A stretch of DNA of 64,000 nucleotides from Saussurea involucrata (Eukaryota; Streptophyta; Magnoliopsida; Asterales; Asteraceae): assembly GCA_033807775.1 (NCBI GenBank), contig CM066321.1, positions 236,212,350 to 236,276,349 of the forward strand, in the 5' to 3' direction. Each line of letters starts with the position of its first letter. Position 1 is the stretch's first letter. Below are positions 53,568 to 63,684 of this stretch, one piece after another. Under the pieces are notes generated by a model. It did not search any database. It had not been told where the DNA came from and saw only the letters and a list, made by a program, of their open reading frames with translations. The position numbers and the translations under genes were made by a program.

Positions 53568-55838
53568 CTATTTTCGCGGCTTCAGAGTGGTCTTATAGCA
53601 ATCAAGAGCGACTTTTGGCTCACTTTTTATCTCCTGGATTCCCCACGGCGTAGGAAACTTCATGATCTGGTGATTCGTCGAGGGAACGGCTTTCATTTCA
53701 TTGATCCATGGTCGACCTAAGATGATGTTATAGGCCGACGCACAATCGATGACGCTGAACTTGGTCTGTTTGTTGATTCCTCTGGCATAGACTGGCAAGA
53801 TGATATCTCCAAAGGTACTTGTCGCTTCCCCATTGAAACTGACCAAGGTCGTCGAGCGTCGGGTGATTTCCGATCGGTCGATTCCCATGGCCTTAATGGT
53901 ATCAAGGAAGATGACGTTCGCTGAACTGCCTCCATCGACCAAGACTCGTCGGGTTGAACAATTACCAATCGTGAGTTGAATGATCAACCCGTCATGATGT
54001 TTCTGATACGAGTCGCCGAGGTCGTCTTGGTCGAACGCGATCTTCATAGCTTCTAGTTCAAGATCTTCTTTTGGTCTCGGTGAACGTGGGATAGGCCGAT
54101 CGTTATGCGCTTGACTGGCGTGACGTTTGGCTGCGGAATACGTCAAACCGCATACATCGGAACCACCAGTGATGCAATTGAAGACCTTAGCATGCTCGGG
54201 GGTTGGTGGTCGAACGTCGCTAGCTGGAGTAACAGCGTCATCAAAGATATCCTTGAGGTTTCCATTCGGGACATGATATGCTAGCTCTTTCTTGAGAGCT
54301 ATGCAATCATCTGTCGCATGACCATGGTCGACATGGAAGTCGCACCACTTCGACTTATCTTTTTTGGCATCGTCCTGATCGTGTTTCTTTGTCCAACGGA
54401 TGGTTGCCTGGGTGGTTTTCAGCGCTTCGACCAAGTCCTTAGTGGACCCTTTGAATCCATATGAGGATATCTTGGGGTACTGAGGGAATTTGGCCGCGGT
54501 CTTGGCTTTCTCTTTTGTCTTGAACCGGACGTTCGAGATTTGGCGCGCAGGCTCTGGCCTGGATACTGCTTTTGTCTTGAACTCTGGCTTCTTCACACCT
54601 AACGACCTCTTGTCGTCGGTATGCTTGCGACGAAAGGAAGCATCGTCCTCTACCCTCATATACGCTAGGGTTCGAGCTCGAACATCTTCGAAATTCTCTG
54701 GGGGATACTTGGTCAAATTAGTATACAAACCTGAACTGTCGTCCAGACCACGCTTGTAAGCTTCGATCGCGGTCTTGACGTCACAATTGCGGACACTGAT
54801 CATCTCTACATTGAACCTGTTGAAATAACTTCGGATAGATTCATTAGCCTTCTGCACGACATAATATAGGTCACTGGTCTGCTTCTCCATCTTGCGACTG
54901 TTGGCGAACTGCTGGGAGAATTGATTGACCAACTCAGCGAACGACCCAATGGATTTGGGTTTGAGATTGATCAACCATTGGAGGGCAGGACCAGTGACAG
55001 TCGCCCCAAAACACTTGCACGTGCATTCTTCTTGATACATGTGTGGGATCGAGACCGTCCACATGAGCTGCTTATACTGCACGATGTGCTCCGTCGGATC
55101 GGTCACCCCCGAATAGTTGGTTGTGAAGGCGGGGATGTTGAATTTCTTCGGGACGTCGACCATCGCGATCTTGTCGATGAAAGGTGATGCTTGGAATCCT
55201 GAGCAAGGTTCGACGTCGACAGGCACGGCTGCCCCGGGTAGCTTAGCGAGCAGGGACAGGACACGCTCGTTCTGATCTTCCAGCATTTTCAACCGCTGGG
55301 TGACGGGGTCACTAGGATCGGGATTTGTACCTGCTAGAAGGTCGATTCCTGAACAAGTGCCATTGCCATACGATGAACCATTGGCGTCCCCCTTGAAAGG
55401 GATTGAATATGGCTGCGACCCATTCTGAAACTGCTGCGATCCATTCGGAAACGACTGCGGTCCATTATTCATGGGTGGCGGTCTCAGATGCTGAGGAGGA
55501 ATCGTCCCGAACTGGGGATTTAGATTGAACACCCCCGGTTGGTGATTTTGCATGAATGGACCTTGATGATGATTTTGACCAAAAGGTCCTGGTCTTGGAT
55601 TCTGCATGAAAGGGGCGGACCCTGGATTTTGCCCGTGCGATCCTTGACCCGGATTCTGAACGAATGGTCTAGGACCGCTCTGGCCAAACGATCCTGGACC
55701 TGGATTTTGGACGAATGGCCTAGGACCGCTCTGAGGTCCGAAGGGATTTCTTAGCCGCGCGATTTCCTCAGCTGCTCTTCGACTTTGCTCCGCCATGGCA
55801 TTGATTTGATTCCGCGCAACTTCTAACTCCTGATACAT
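53568..55838 (-). CDS. gag: gag-protease polyprotein of C, intact (756 aa)
   Basis: The N-terminus has a short coiled coil, then a Gly/Pro/Asn/Gln-rich repeat region (residues about 40-150, 'GPRPFVQNPGPG' type). A gypsy gag core follows (about 215-400, 'YKQLMWTVSIPHMYQEEC', 'FAELVNQFSQQFANSRKMEKQTSDLYYVVQKANESIRSY'), then a zinc-binding-like 'CDFHVDHGHATDDC' near 510. It ends with an aspartic protease ('VLVDGGSSANVIFL' about 650 and 'AYNIILGRPWI' about 720). The frame ends soon after the protease, where RT would normally follow. Gag packages RNA and protease matures it. An intact gag-protease with no RT suggests use of enzymes supplied by a partner element. Confidence 0.88.
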   Translation of the reverse strand: MYQELEVARNQINAMAEQSRRAAEEIARLRNPFGPQSGPRPFVQNPGPGSFGQSGPRPFVQNPGQGSHGQNPGSAPFMQNPRPGPFGQNHHQGPFMQNHQPGVFNLNPQFGTIPPQHLRPPPMNNGPQSFPNGSQQFQNGSQPYSIPFKGDANGSSYGNGTCSGIDLLAGTNPDPSDPVTQRLKMLEDQNERVLSLLAKLPGAAVPVDVEPCSGFQASPFIDKIAMVDVPKKFNIPAFTTNYSGVTDPTEHIVQYKQLMWTVSIPHMYQEECTCKCFGATVTGPALQWLINLKPKSIGSFAELVNQFSQQFANSRKMEKQTSDLYYVVQKANESIRSYFNRFNVEMISVRNCDVKTAIEAYKRGLDDSSGLYTNLTKYPPENFEDVRARTLAYMRVEDDASFRRKHTDDKRSLGVKKPEFKTKAVSRPEPARQISNVRFKTKEKAKTAAKFPQYPKISSYGFKGSTKDLVEALKTTQATIRWTKKHDQDDAKKDKSKWCDFHVDHGHATDDCIALKKELAYHVPNGNLKDIFDDAVTPASDVRPPTPEHAKVFNCITGGSDVCGLTYSAAKRHASQAHNDRPIPRSPRPKEDLELEAMKIAFDQDDLGDSYQKHHDGLIIQLTIGNCSTRRVLVDGGSSANVIFLDTIKAMGIDRSEITRRSTTLVSFNGEATSTFGDIILPVYARGINKQTKFSVIDCASAYNIILGRPWINEMKAVPSTNHQIMKFPTPWGIQEIKSEPKVALDCYKTTLKPRK

Positions 55839-55958
55839 CTGGGCAATGACATGCTATTGATTTCCTGTGGCTGCCATTTTCCTAAAACAGAAAACAAAAG
55901 AGACTACAAGAAACCGTTAGTAGGACGCACGTTTGTCAAAGATTTTATCTAGATGGGG

Positions 55959-55975
55959 CCCCACGGTGGGCGCCA
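55959..55975 (-). other. Primer-binding site of C
   Basis: The minus strand reads TGGCGCCCACCGTGGGG, three bases inside the 5' LTR, typical of the Tat/Ogre group. Confidence 0.82.
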
Positions 55976-55978
55976 AAC

Positions 55979-56772
55979 TGTTAATGCAAAAAATCATCTA
56001 GAAGGATAACTTAAGGTTAATTGTGGAGCTTAATAAGTAAAGAAAGGAATCTTACGACAAAGCGTGCGACAAGGACAAAAAATTGTAAAGAGACAGAGAT
56101 TTTGATGACGCGGGAAAAACCTCCACGAGGAAAAAACCCGTGGACGACTGTGAAAGTCGTCGCTGCACTATGATCGCCAAACAGGGGCGATGTCCTTTGT
56201 TTCAGGTGTCGAGGGTACGATGATTACAATACAAATGAATTGAAATGTAAAAATAACAAGTGTATCGAATGTAAAACAAGTGTGCTGAGACTGCTGGTCG
56301 AGAGTGTAAGTCGTGCGTCGAGAGCGATCACTTGAGAAAAATTCCTTTGCTTCGGATGTTCTTGAGTACGCGGTGTGCTTTTGGAATTCGATGGTGATAG
56401 ATGACCCGCAAATGATAGCTTTGTCCTTGTATTTATAGTCTTCGAGTGCTTTAATTGATTCGTTGAATACTTCGTGTAACTGTCGTAACGGTTTGCTGAC
56501 TTAAATGCTCATAACTTACCTCGTCGGTTATAGTCGTTGATCATAAATGAAGTTTGACCTTCATTAAACGATGAAAACATAACAGAAATGTCACATGTTA
56601 GTCAGTCGAGGTCGTGTATTTCCATACGTCGGTCGAATGTCGAGAGGTACTTTCGACTATGGCTTTGGTCCAAGGACAAAGTGTTGATGATTTAACTTTG
56701 TTACAAGAGAAGTGTAATAAATGTCTTTAACGTCTTGGTCGTGGTCGAGGCTGGTGGATTTTTACCCAAACA
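55979..56772 (-). repeat. 5' LTR of C (794 bp)
   Basis: Minus-strand start TGTTTGGGTAAAAATCC at 56772, end GCATTAACA at 55979. It is rich in GTCG/CGAC words. Confidence 0.88.
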
Positions 56773-58550
56773 CTATCCAGGTATTCCTTGGAGATGAACT
56801 TCGGGAAACTATCACCTGGCTCACGTAGAGTACTAGTTGAGGTTACAGCAGTTGATTGAACCGCTGTACCACTTGCATTCACGGCTAGCATGATGGTAAT
56901 TGTGGTAGGACTTCCACACGATCCTTGTAATCCACCTAGTGGTATACTTACTCGGGGTGTTACGGTCGAGTCACAGAGAATCTCGACGGTAGCTGAAGTA
57001 ATGGTTTGTGTCCTACCCGAAGAAAGTTAATAAACAAGTGGCTCTAGATGCAACTGTGCACTGAAAGAAGTCGAGGAGCAGGGCGGCGTTCCTCTTGTTT
57101 TAACACCCGAACTCTCCAAGTGAGAGACTGGTGGATTATGTGTTGTATCCCCATGTGAAGATGAAACAATTGTCTGTTGAGAGACAATTAAGTGGCTGGG
57201 TGGGGCGTGCGATTGCATCGCTAGGTCCACGACGTCTTGTTCAATACCCCGTCCCAACGGACGAGACGGGGTAGTGGATGTGGCTACCTGACTTAGATTT
57301 GGGTAGGCGAGGTCAACCTGTAAAGATTTCCTTTTCGCTCTATAACACTCATTATTTTGTTTGCTTCCCCTTTCCCTTACTTTCTCTGATTGATTTTCAA
57401 CTGCTTCTCTTTCTGCTCTTCTTATCTCTCTAGGGTTGGCTTGCCATTTGTGTATGGGTTCAAGACGATATTGGTTGTCATTGTGATCATCCGAGTCAGT
57501 TGACTCATCATCTGATGCTGAGGACCCTTAGTCAGAACTAGATTCGGAGTCAGACTCAAAGCCAGATGCAGATCCTGATGCAGATACAGATTCCGATCCA
57601 GAGGTAGATCCAGATGCGGCCCCTGATTCAGATCCGGATTCAGAGCCTGATGGCGATCTTGTGCTTCCTGTGCGGCCACATTTGTAATGTCTATGACCGT
57701 CACTTAATGTAGGTTTATGTCATCATCGTGGATCTGAGTAGATACATGAGGTGGTGTGGTTGGCCGATAGGACGTGCTAGCTTCGCGTATGAGTCTCTCG
57801 ACACCTCCCGCTTCAGTTCCCCTCACTATGTTTTCTCTCCTCACACCCTGTCTGGGAGCCCCAACTCTCCGTACCCTACTACCACGAGTTCTTGGACCCT
57901 CACGTCGCTTGAGGCTAGCTCCTTGGGCAGGTCCTGCCGGATCTAGCTGGACCATCGGAGCGATCTTGTTGTTCACTCTCTTATACTCTATCACACTAGG
58001 TGTCGATTGACTTGCGAGAGATAGCAGTCCTTCTGGTATGAGCATTGGGATGACACCCTCTATCTCGGGCTTGTTTTGAAGCCTGATCATCCGGTTTTGA
58101 GGGCATACCTCATGCGATGAGCGGCGTGGAATCCTTGGGTAGACATCCATAAAATAGCGGATGATCTGCTGAAGGAAACACATGTATGGAATGAAAGTCT
58201 GCTTTTGCTTCCTTGGCTTTGACTTTCTATACTAGGTCAGACCATAGCAGGGTGGCATAATCAGCGTGACGGTGGAAAGCAACACTGTGTACGATATGCG
58301 GTGTGGAATCGTTGGGTAGACGTCCATAAAATAGCAGACGATCAGCTGAAGGAAACGCGTGTATGGAATGAAAGTATGGTTCTTGTTCGCTGCTTTGGTT
58401 AATGTGAAGAAAGTTGTTGCTGCTTTGGTCAATGCCCTTGGTAATGGCTGACAGACAGCGGTTGAGAATCGTGAAGAGCGTATACCATAGAGGTGTCAGG
58501 TGGGCGCGGTTGAAGTGCGAGGTGTGAATGAGTTCGGCGCCATAGCCGAG
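56773..58550 (-). pseudogene. Envelope-like ORF of D, N-terminal half, broken
   Basis: On the minus strand the segment next to B (58550-58430) reads like the conserved N-terminal domain of this ORF class ('HFNRAHLTPLWYTLFTILNRCLS'). Then comes 'FIPYTRFLQLIVCYFMDVYPTIP', equivalent to 'VPYPRFISAIFQYGL' of A2. A Ser/Gly/Asp-rich repeat lies near 57540-57660, followed by charged and low-complexity sequence down to C at 56772. Several stops and frame changes are present. A 177-bp tandem duplication (58116-58385) repeats the 'YFMDVYP' segment. Confidence 0.7.
58116..58385 (-). repeat. Partial tandem duplication in the D ORF (offset 177 bp)
   Basis: About 93 bp at 58116-58208 recurs at 58293-58385 with roughly a dozen changes. 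Both copies encode the 'FLQ.I..YFMDVYP.IP' segment. Confidence 0.75.
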
Positions 58551-59268
58551 TGTAGGTTTCCAGATTCACGTTGTATCACATAAATGGTAAGAAATAGACA
58601 GCGGAAGCATTATATAAAGCCATTAAAATGTGAGTGATTGTGTAATACGATAATGTAGCAGTGAGTATCAAATATAGAACAGTAAGTGATAACAGGATAA
58701 AATACAATAAGCTGCTCGTATATTGATAATATGAATAACACCAAGAACACGTTCAAGTATGTGTATTCAGAAATCTCACAGGAACAAGATCGTACGGTGG
58801 TAGTGCTATGGAATGTTGCAGTGTGTGCTCTAACAATTGTGGAAAACTATTCTTCCAAAAGCTTACAATTGTTGTTCCACTACCTCTCTATTTATAGCCT
58901 GATAAAGCATTAGACAGTGTACTATCTAACCCTGGAATGACACGTGGAAAGTGTGTCTTCATCCTTTTAGGGCTTACGTGGAAAGTACGAATAGGCGTCT
59001 AACACTTAGAGATTTCTACGAGACTTATGCTTCACAGAGGTCTTCAGTCACCAGAGCTCTGTTGGTCTTCTTGTGTAAACGGTTCTTCTGTTGAATAGAA
59101 GAAGTCTTCTGCCAGAGCTCTGTCGAGCTCTGTTGATTCCGCCAGAGCTCTGTCGAGCTCTGTTGGTCTTCTGGTTGAACTTCTTCTAAGTCTTCTACTG
59201 GATCTCTGGTGGTCTTCTGACTTGTACTATTTTCAATACTTTTACATAAGAGATACTTGGGGCTAACA
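58551..59268 (-). repeat. 3' LTR of B (718 bp)
   Basis: Minus strand TGTTAGCCCC (59268) to GAAACCTACA (58551). The B' fragment at 21548-21753 is a relative. Three palindromic CAGAGCTCTG words and linked GAGCTCTG copies lie at 59050-59165. Confidence 0.85.
59050..59165. repeat. CAGAGCTCTG palindrome cluster in the B LTR
   Basis: CAGAGCTCTG occurs three times, and twice it is followed by TCGAGCTCTGTTG, giving a tandem unit of about 36 bp. The same word recurs in the internal promoter region of B near 63696. Confidence 0.8.
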
Positions 59269-59280
59269 ATCTCCCCCTAA
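59269..59280 (-). other. Polypurine tract of B
   Basis: TTAGGGGGAGAT on the minus strand directly before the LTR start. Compare AATAGGGGGAGAT of A2. The interval 59281-59404 is 3' noncoding. Confidence 0.82.
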
Positions 59281-59404
59281 GTATTGAAAATAAAAAAATT
59301 CGAATTTACAGAGATAAAAACAAAAGACATAGAACTTCTACCTTTGTGAAACTTTCCACTATTCTTTTTTAAGATGTTACATTACAGAGCAAAGAATAAG
59401 TACA

Positions 59405-61447
59405 TTAAGCATAATAATCTCCCCTTAGCATTCTGTCTAATCTTCTGATCAGCTGACGGAAATCCAGCATAAGATCAATCTGGTTGATGTAGAGTCTGAG
59501 TTGCTTTTCTGGACATTTGTCTCTTGGGAGATTCTGGATGATGTTCTTGATATACTGCAGCGATTCACTCGAGTACTTGTGGGTTTCAGAAGCTCTGATG
59601 GCCTTCTTGATCTTCTTCTGTCGGTAGATGAAGACTGGAGGATCTCCAACTATGGTTCCAGTTCTGTAATGGCCATAACCCTCAAGGTTTTCATTTGGGG
59701 GTGCAATCCCTAGTTTCTCAACTTCGAACTCTATGCATAGCTGAAAGTCCATCTGTGTTCTGAGATTGATGTGCTCTTGCATAGCGAATCTTACCTCTGG
59801 TAAAGCCATTCTTGCTTCTTTGTATCTGTCGTTGAAGTTTAAGCAATAGGCGTGAAGTGTTACCAGATCATATGGGTTCAGAAGCACAATATCGTTGACA
59901 TTGAAATGTTCGATCTTGCTTTCTGTTGATTCAACAGCGTACTCATGATACACAACTCTGTCATATTGGAATTTCCTGTGCTTGATTTTCATGATTCTGA
60001 GGATTCCAAAGTTTGAGTTTATGGCTTTGTTCAGGTTTGACTTGGTTTGTATGAACTTTAGCCAAGCATCAGAGATTGTGTTTATTCTGCTTGGGTTTAG
60101 GTAAGGGTTAATGGGTACGGCATTGACAGGGATAATATCTCTGTCAGCATAGAGATAGGCAAATAGTTCTTCTAAGGATGGTTTCTCGGTGTGTTGGGTT
60201 GATGTTTCTGGGTTCTGTTCTGGTTGAATTGGGCTATGATCTTCATGGGTTTCAGCCATAAGAATGTCAACATGACGTCTGGGCTCTTGTAGAACTTGGG
60301 TTTGGACTTGGGGTTGAGCTTGGCTTAGTTGTTCATCAACAGAGATTGGAATTGATCTCTCTGGTTCAGTCCTTGGAGATGAAGGTGGGGTGTCAAGTAT
60401 GATAATCTCTGGTGGTTGTTGAGTTGACTCTTCTGGTATTCTGATGACTCTGTCTTTGAACATGTAGTCAAACACTACCATAGTCATCTCTGGTGTTTCT
60501 TCTTCTGTCATCCCCTTGTCTCCTTGTGTAACTTCTACCATGTCTGCCTCTGCATCTTTTGCTTTCTCTTTCCCTTTCCCCTTGTTTGTTTCTTTCTCAG
60601 GCTCTTTCTCCTTCTCTTTTTCTTTCTCCTTCTCCCCCTTTTGTTGTTCTGCTGACTCACCCGTCTGATTATCTGAGTTTCCCTCTGGAGCATCTTGAAA
60701 GTCATCATCATCATCATCAGAAAGTGCGATGCCTTCATTTGGTGAGGCATGGACAACAAACTTTGAAGCAGCCTTACTTCTTTTGCTTGAAGTCTCTCCT
60801 TCTGGGGGTCCTTTTGTGGGTCGTTTGAGTGTAGCAGTCTTTTCGATGGTATCTGTGAAGGTTGAGACTGCCTTTTTCAGTGCGTCTTCGACCTCTGTTG
60901 CAACAGTTCTGATCTCATCTACTTGACTCTCAAAGTTAACTTTGTGAGAGTCAAGAGATGTCTGCACATGTCTCTCTGTCGCTTGTGCCTTCATGACAAA
61001 CTTTGATGAGATGGACATCATTCTGCTGAGAACGTTTTTACTGAAATCTCCCATCTGGCCAACTGTCATAGGTAAACCATTGGGGCTTGGACCAGAAATG
61101 TTAACTGGGGTAGCCGACGATGTCGTTGCTTCTTTGATTGCATTCTTAACAGATTTGTCTATTAACTCTGTCAATGTTCTGATGTTTGAGTCTGATAGGT
61201 GAAGTGAAGGTATTGGCAGCGTTCTGTTCATTGCAGCCGTGTGGTTCTCTGCCATAAGTATTTTTAGATATGCAAGCTCTGTTGATATCTTTGTTGACTC
61301 CTCTGCTCTGACCCTTTCAGCATCTGCATATCTCTGATTTATCTCTGCATATTTAGATGAGATCTGTTGCAGTTCTTCTTTGAGAGAAGCATTCTCTATG
61401 CAGATTAGCTCCTCATTTGATTCATTGATAAGTTTGTACTCATTCAA
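59405..61447 (-). CDS. Envelope-like ORF of B, C-terminal part (680 aa open)
   Basis: An open frame following, in register, the N-terminal fragments at 61481-63150. It starts with a strong coiled coil ('ASLKEELQQISSKYAEINQRYADAERVRAEE'), followed by a second helical region, an acidic Asp run, a Lys/Glu repeat ('KEKEKEKEKEPEKE') and Pro/Gln-rich sequence. It ends with a globular-looking part (about 470-680) that parallels the C-terminal part of the A2 ORF. There is no signal peptide or membrane helix. The first Met is only the first after an in-frame TAG, so this is the C-terminal part of a longer broken gene. Confidence 0.75.
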   Translation of the reverse strand: MNEYKLINESNEELICIENASLKEELQQISSKYAEINQRYADAERVRAEESTKISTELAYLKILMAENHTAAMNRTLPIPSLHLSDSNIRTLTELIDKSVKNAIKEATTSSATPVNISGPSPNGLPMTVGQMGDFSKNVLSRMMSISSKFVMKAQATERHVQTSLDSHKVNFESQVDEIRTVATEVEDALKKAVSTFTDTIEKTATLKRPTKGPPEGETSSKRSKAASKFVVHASPNEGIALSDDDDDDFQDAPEGNSDNQTGESAEQQKGEKEKEKEKEKEPEKETNKGKGKEKAKDAEADMVEVTQGDKGMTEEETPEMTMVVFDYMFKDRVIRIPEESTQQPPEIIILDTPPSSPRTEPERSIPISVDEQLSQAQPQVQTQVLQEPRRHVDILMAETHEDHSPIQPEQNPETSTQHTEKPSLEELFAYLYADRDIIPVNAVPINPYLNPSRINTISDAWLKFIQTKSNLNKAINSNFGILRIMKIKHRKFQYDRVVYHEYAVESTESKIEHFNVNDIVLLNPYDLVTLHAYCLNFNDRYKEARMALPEVRFAMQEHINLRTQMDFQLCIEFEVEKLGIAPPNENLEGYGHYRTGTIVGDPPVFIYRQKKIKKAIRASETHKYSSESLQYIKNIIQNLPRDKCPEKQLRLYINQIDLMLDFRQLIRRLDRMLRGDYYA

Positions 61448-61480
61448 GGAGTTGTTGATACTATCACAAAAGCTTGTGAA

Positions 61481-63315
61481 CTATGCTCTTGTGACAGTGT
61501 CAATGGGGGTAATCTTGGCTCCAACAGATGGATCCAATTCAGCCTCAAGTTCAGAGGGGCCTACATCAAGAGTTGTTTTGAGGTTGGCTCTTGTAGGACT
61601 TCCACCCGATCCTTGATGCTCCTTTTCAGGGGAAACATGTACAGGTGTTCTGACCAGAGTTTCCTCTTCCAGCTCAGGTTCTGGAGAAGGAAATCGGATG
61701 TGTTGAGAAGAGCTTGGATCAAGCAAAGTCTTCCCTTGTGAAACTAGGGCATTCCATTGTCCCTGAGTCGGACAGAGACTACGTGAGATACGAAAGATCT
61801 CGGGTCTATTTTGTGTCATGTCTATATGAGCCACATAGGCATCATCGTGTGGAGGTGACCTATTGATGTTCTGTGGCAAAGGAACATCATTACCAAAAAT
61901 GGATTCCCCGGTTGCGTGCATACCAGAGGCGTGAATAGTTGCCTCTGGTGGTTCTTGCTGGTTAGGGTTCGAGGTGTGCACCTCTGTTTCAATATTCCTC
62001 TAGGCTTAATCACCAGGAATAGATTGTGTGGTTGCACTGGGAGTTGGGATTTGGATGCGCACATGTGTGTTCTTTGGAACATCTTGTTCTAAGCTCGCAT
62101 TTCCCTCGGCTACTAGGGTTTTAGAAGACTCGGGATTCTCTTCCTTGCCTTTTTCTTTCACACTACTACCAGAGGAGGACGAAATTAGTTCCACCTCTGT
62201 AGTTTCCCTTAATCCCTCATGAACAGTCTCCATAGGGGATGCTCTATTCTGTACTTCCTCCTCCATCACTCTTGCAGACGAAGACCCCACTTCGGGTGCT
62301 CTTGCCTCTGGTCTGTTCACTTCTTCTCCTATTTCCTCACTCATACTTACTAATTAGGGCTCAGATCCTAAGTATGCTGGGGTTCTCACCTCAGGTTCTT
62401 GAGGTTGAGCAGCACTATTATAGTTTTGGATAGAAATATGATGTGGGTCAATTAGAGCGAGCATTGTTCTTGGTACTCGTCTAATAAAAGGATATTCACC
62501 TGATGTTGTGGGAAGGAACCTGGACATTACCCAAACAGGTATAGGATTTCCCTGTAGAGTTAATTCCAAGCGTTAGAAGGCTCTTCTGATTACCAGACTG
62601 ATGAATCGAGGGAATTTGGTGGTCTTCAGAAATTTGTAGGTTCCAACAACTCTTCCTCTTGCTATGGTTGAAGTCTTTGTGTTAACAGCAACAAGAAGAT
62701 CATTGTACAGAATGCTGGCGTAGTCGAAGTTTCTGTTAAAGAATAATCCATACATGATTTGTAGGATTTCGGTGCTGGTTTGATCTTGACTACCAGATTT
62801 GAAAGTGAGGGTTCTATTCAATGTGGAGAACATGAAGTTCCACACCGTGGGTAGGTTTGATCTTCTGAACTCGCCTATTTTGTTCAGATCTTTGTTATAG
62901 CCTAAGAACTTCATAAAGTCAAGAAGAACATATACTTTGGGGGGTTTCTCATAAGCTTCAATTCCAAGTTGTCTTCTTGTCTTCATCCTGAAAGTGTTGG
63001 CACGAATGCGGATTGTACCTGCACCTCCATTTCTAGAATCGACATTTCCAACGATCCCATCTTGTTCTTCAATGTACTGGCACGTAGTCCACCATTGTTG
63101 GACATAGATCTCAGGAAGGTTGTCGTCGAACTCAGTTAGGGCTCTAAAACTTCAGAGTTTCTGAAAAACTCTACAAAAATGTGATAGGTGGGTAAATAGA
63201 GACATGGGTTAGCATCGAAACGGTAGTTGTTGTCTGCTAACTCATATGGAAGGATAACGATTTGGTCTATGGGTCATATGCGGCTAGATTCAGTTGAGTT
63301 TTGTTGTTCTACCAT
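61481..63315 (-). pseudogene. Envelope-like ORF of B, N-terminal part, broken
   Basis: It starts at ATG 63315-63313. A TGA follows after 13 codons, then a 1-bp frameshift near 63150. After that one frame runs on with single stops near 62573, 62345, 62004 and 61481. The N-terminal domain ('DNNYRFDANPCLYLP', 'WNFMFSTLNRTLTFKSGSQD', 'NFDYASILYNDLL', 'FPRFISLVI') corresponds to that of A2 ('NFIFAHLISCMTAKSGSSD', 'NIDWASIIYEDLI', 'YPRFISAIF'). The remainder is Ser/Pro/Glu-rich disorder. Point stops in one otherwise conserved frame show a gene that decayed recently. Confidence 0.75.
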
Positions 63316-63428
63316 TGTTGCAGGTTAGGGTTTCTTGAAGAACTTAAGGGTTTTGAACTTTGAGAGGGAAAGATGAAGGGTTTTGAACGATCAGTAAGCG
63401 TAAGAAAAGAAATGGGTCGTGGGTATGG

Positions 63429-63684
63429 ATATTTATACTCGAATCATGTGGCTAGACGAACGTCGTAGGTACTGTAGGCACTCGAGTGTCAGATAGTGGA
63501 GTGGCCTCAACAGTGTAACATGGGAACATCTAACGGTTGGTTTCTCAATCAGAGATTGCCAGGTTGAATTGGTTCTGACATCTTTTGGGCAAGTAAACCG
63601 TCACGGTTAGAGATGGGTGGGTGACATGTCATTGACGTTAAGAAATAACCTGCACCTCTGGTGACAACACTTCTGATGACGTGG
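63429..63684 (-). promoter_or_regulatory. Putative internal promoter of the B envelope-like ORF
   Basis: On the minus strand TGACGTGG is reversed as CCACGTCA at 63677-63684, another ACGT-containing AACGTCAATGACA lies near 63630, and TATAAATAT is at 63429-63437. The ATG is 114 bp downstream, after a pyrimidine- and CAAA-rich leader that looks like a plant 5' UTR. The rest of the window, 63685-64000, holds no gene that I can see. Confidence 0.55.

Larger units (their letters stand above)
49402..56772 (-). mobile_element. Tat-type gypsy element C with gag-protease and antisense ORF, no RT
   Basis: LTRs are 49402-50158 and 55979-56772 (TGTTTGGGT...GTTAACA type on the minus strand). The target duplication is CTGTC/CTATC, one base changed. 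The PBS TGGCGCCCACCGTGGGG (minus) fits the Tat/Ogre group. Gag-protease is intact on the minus strand. On the plus strand, between it and the 3' LTR, lies an antisense accessory gene. RT, RNase H and integrase are absent, so C must rely on relatives. It inserted into the envelope-like ORF of D. Confidence 0.85.

Noticed and set aside
57422..57703. Asp/Pro repeat ORF on the minus strand
   Set aside because: Another frame of the same repeat gives a Ser/Gly-rich stretch followed by charged sequence that fits the D accessory ORF. The listed frame is probably an alternative reading.
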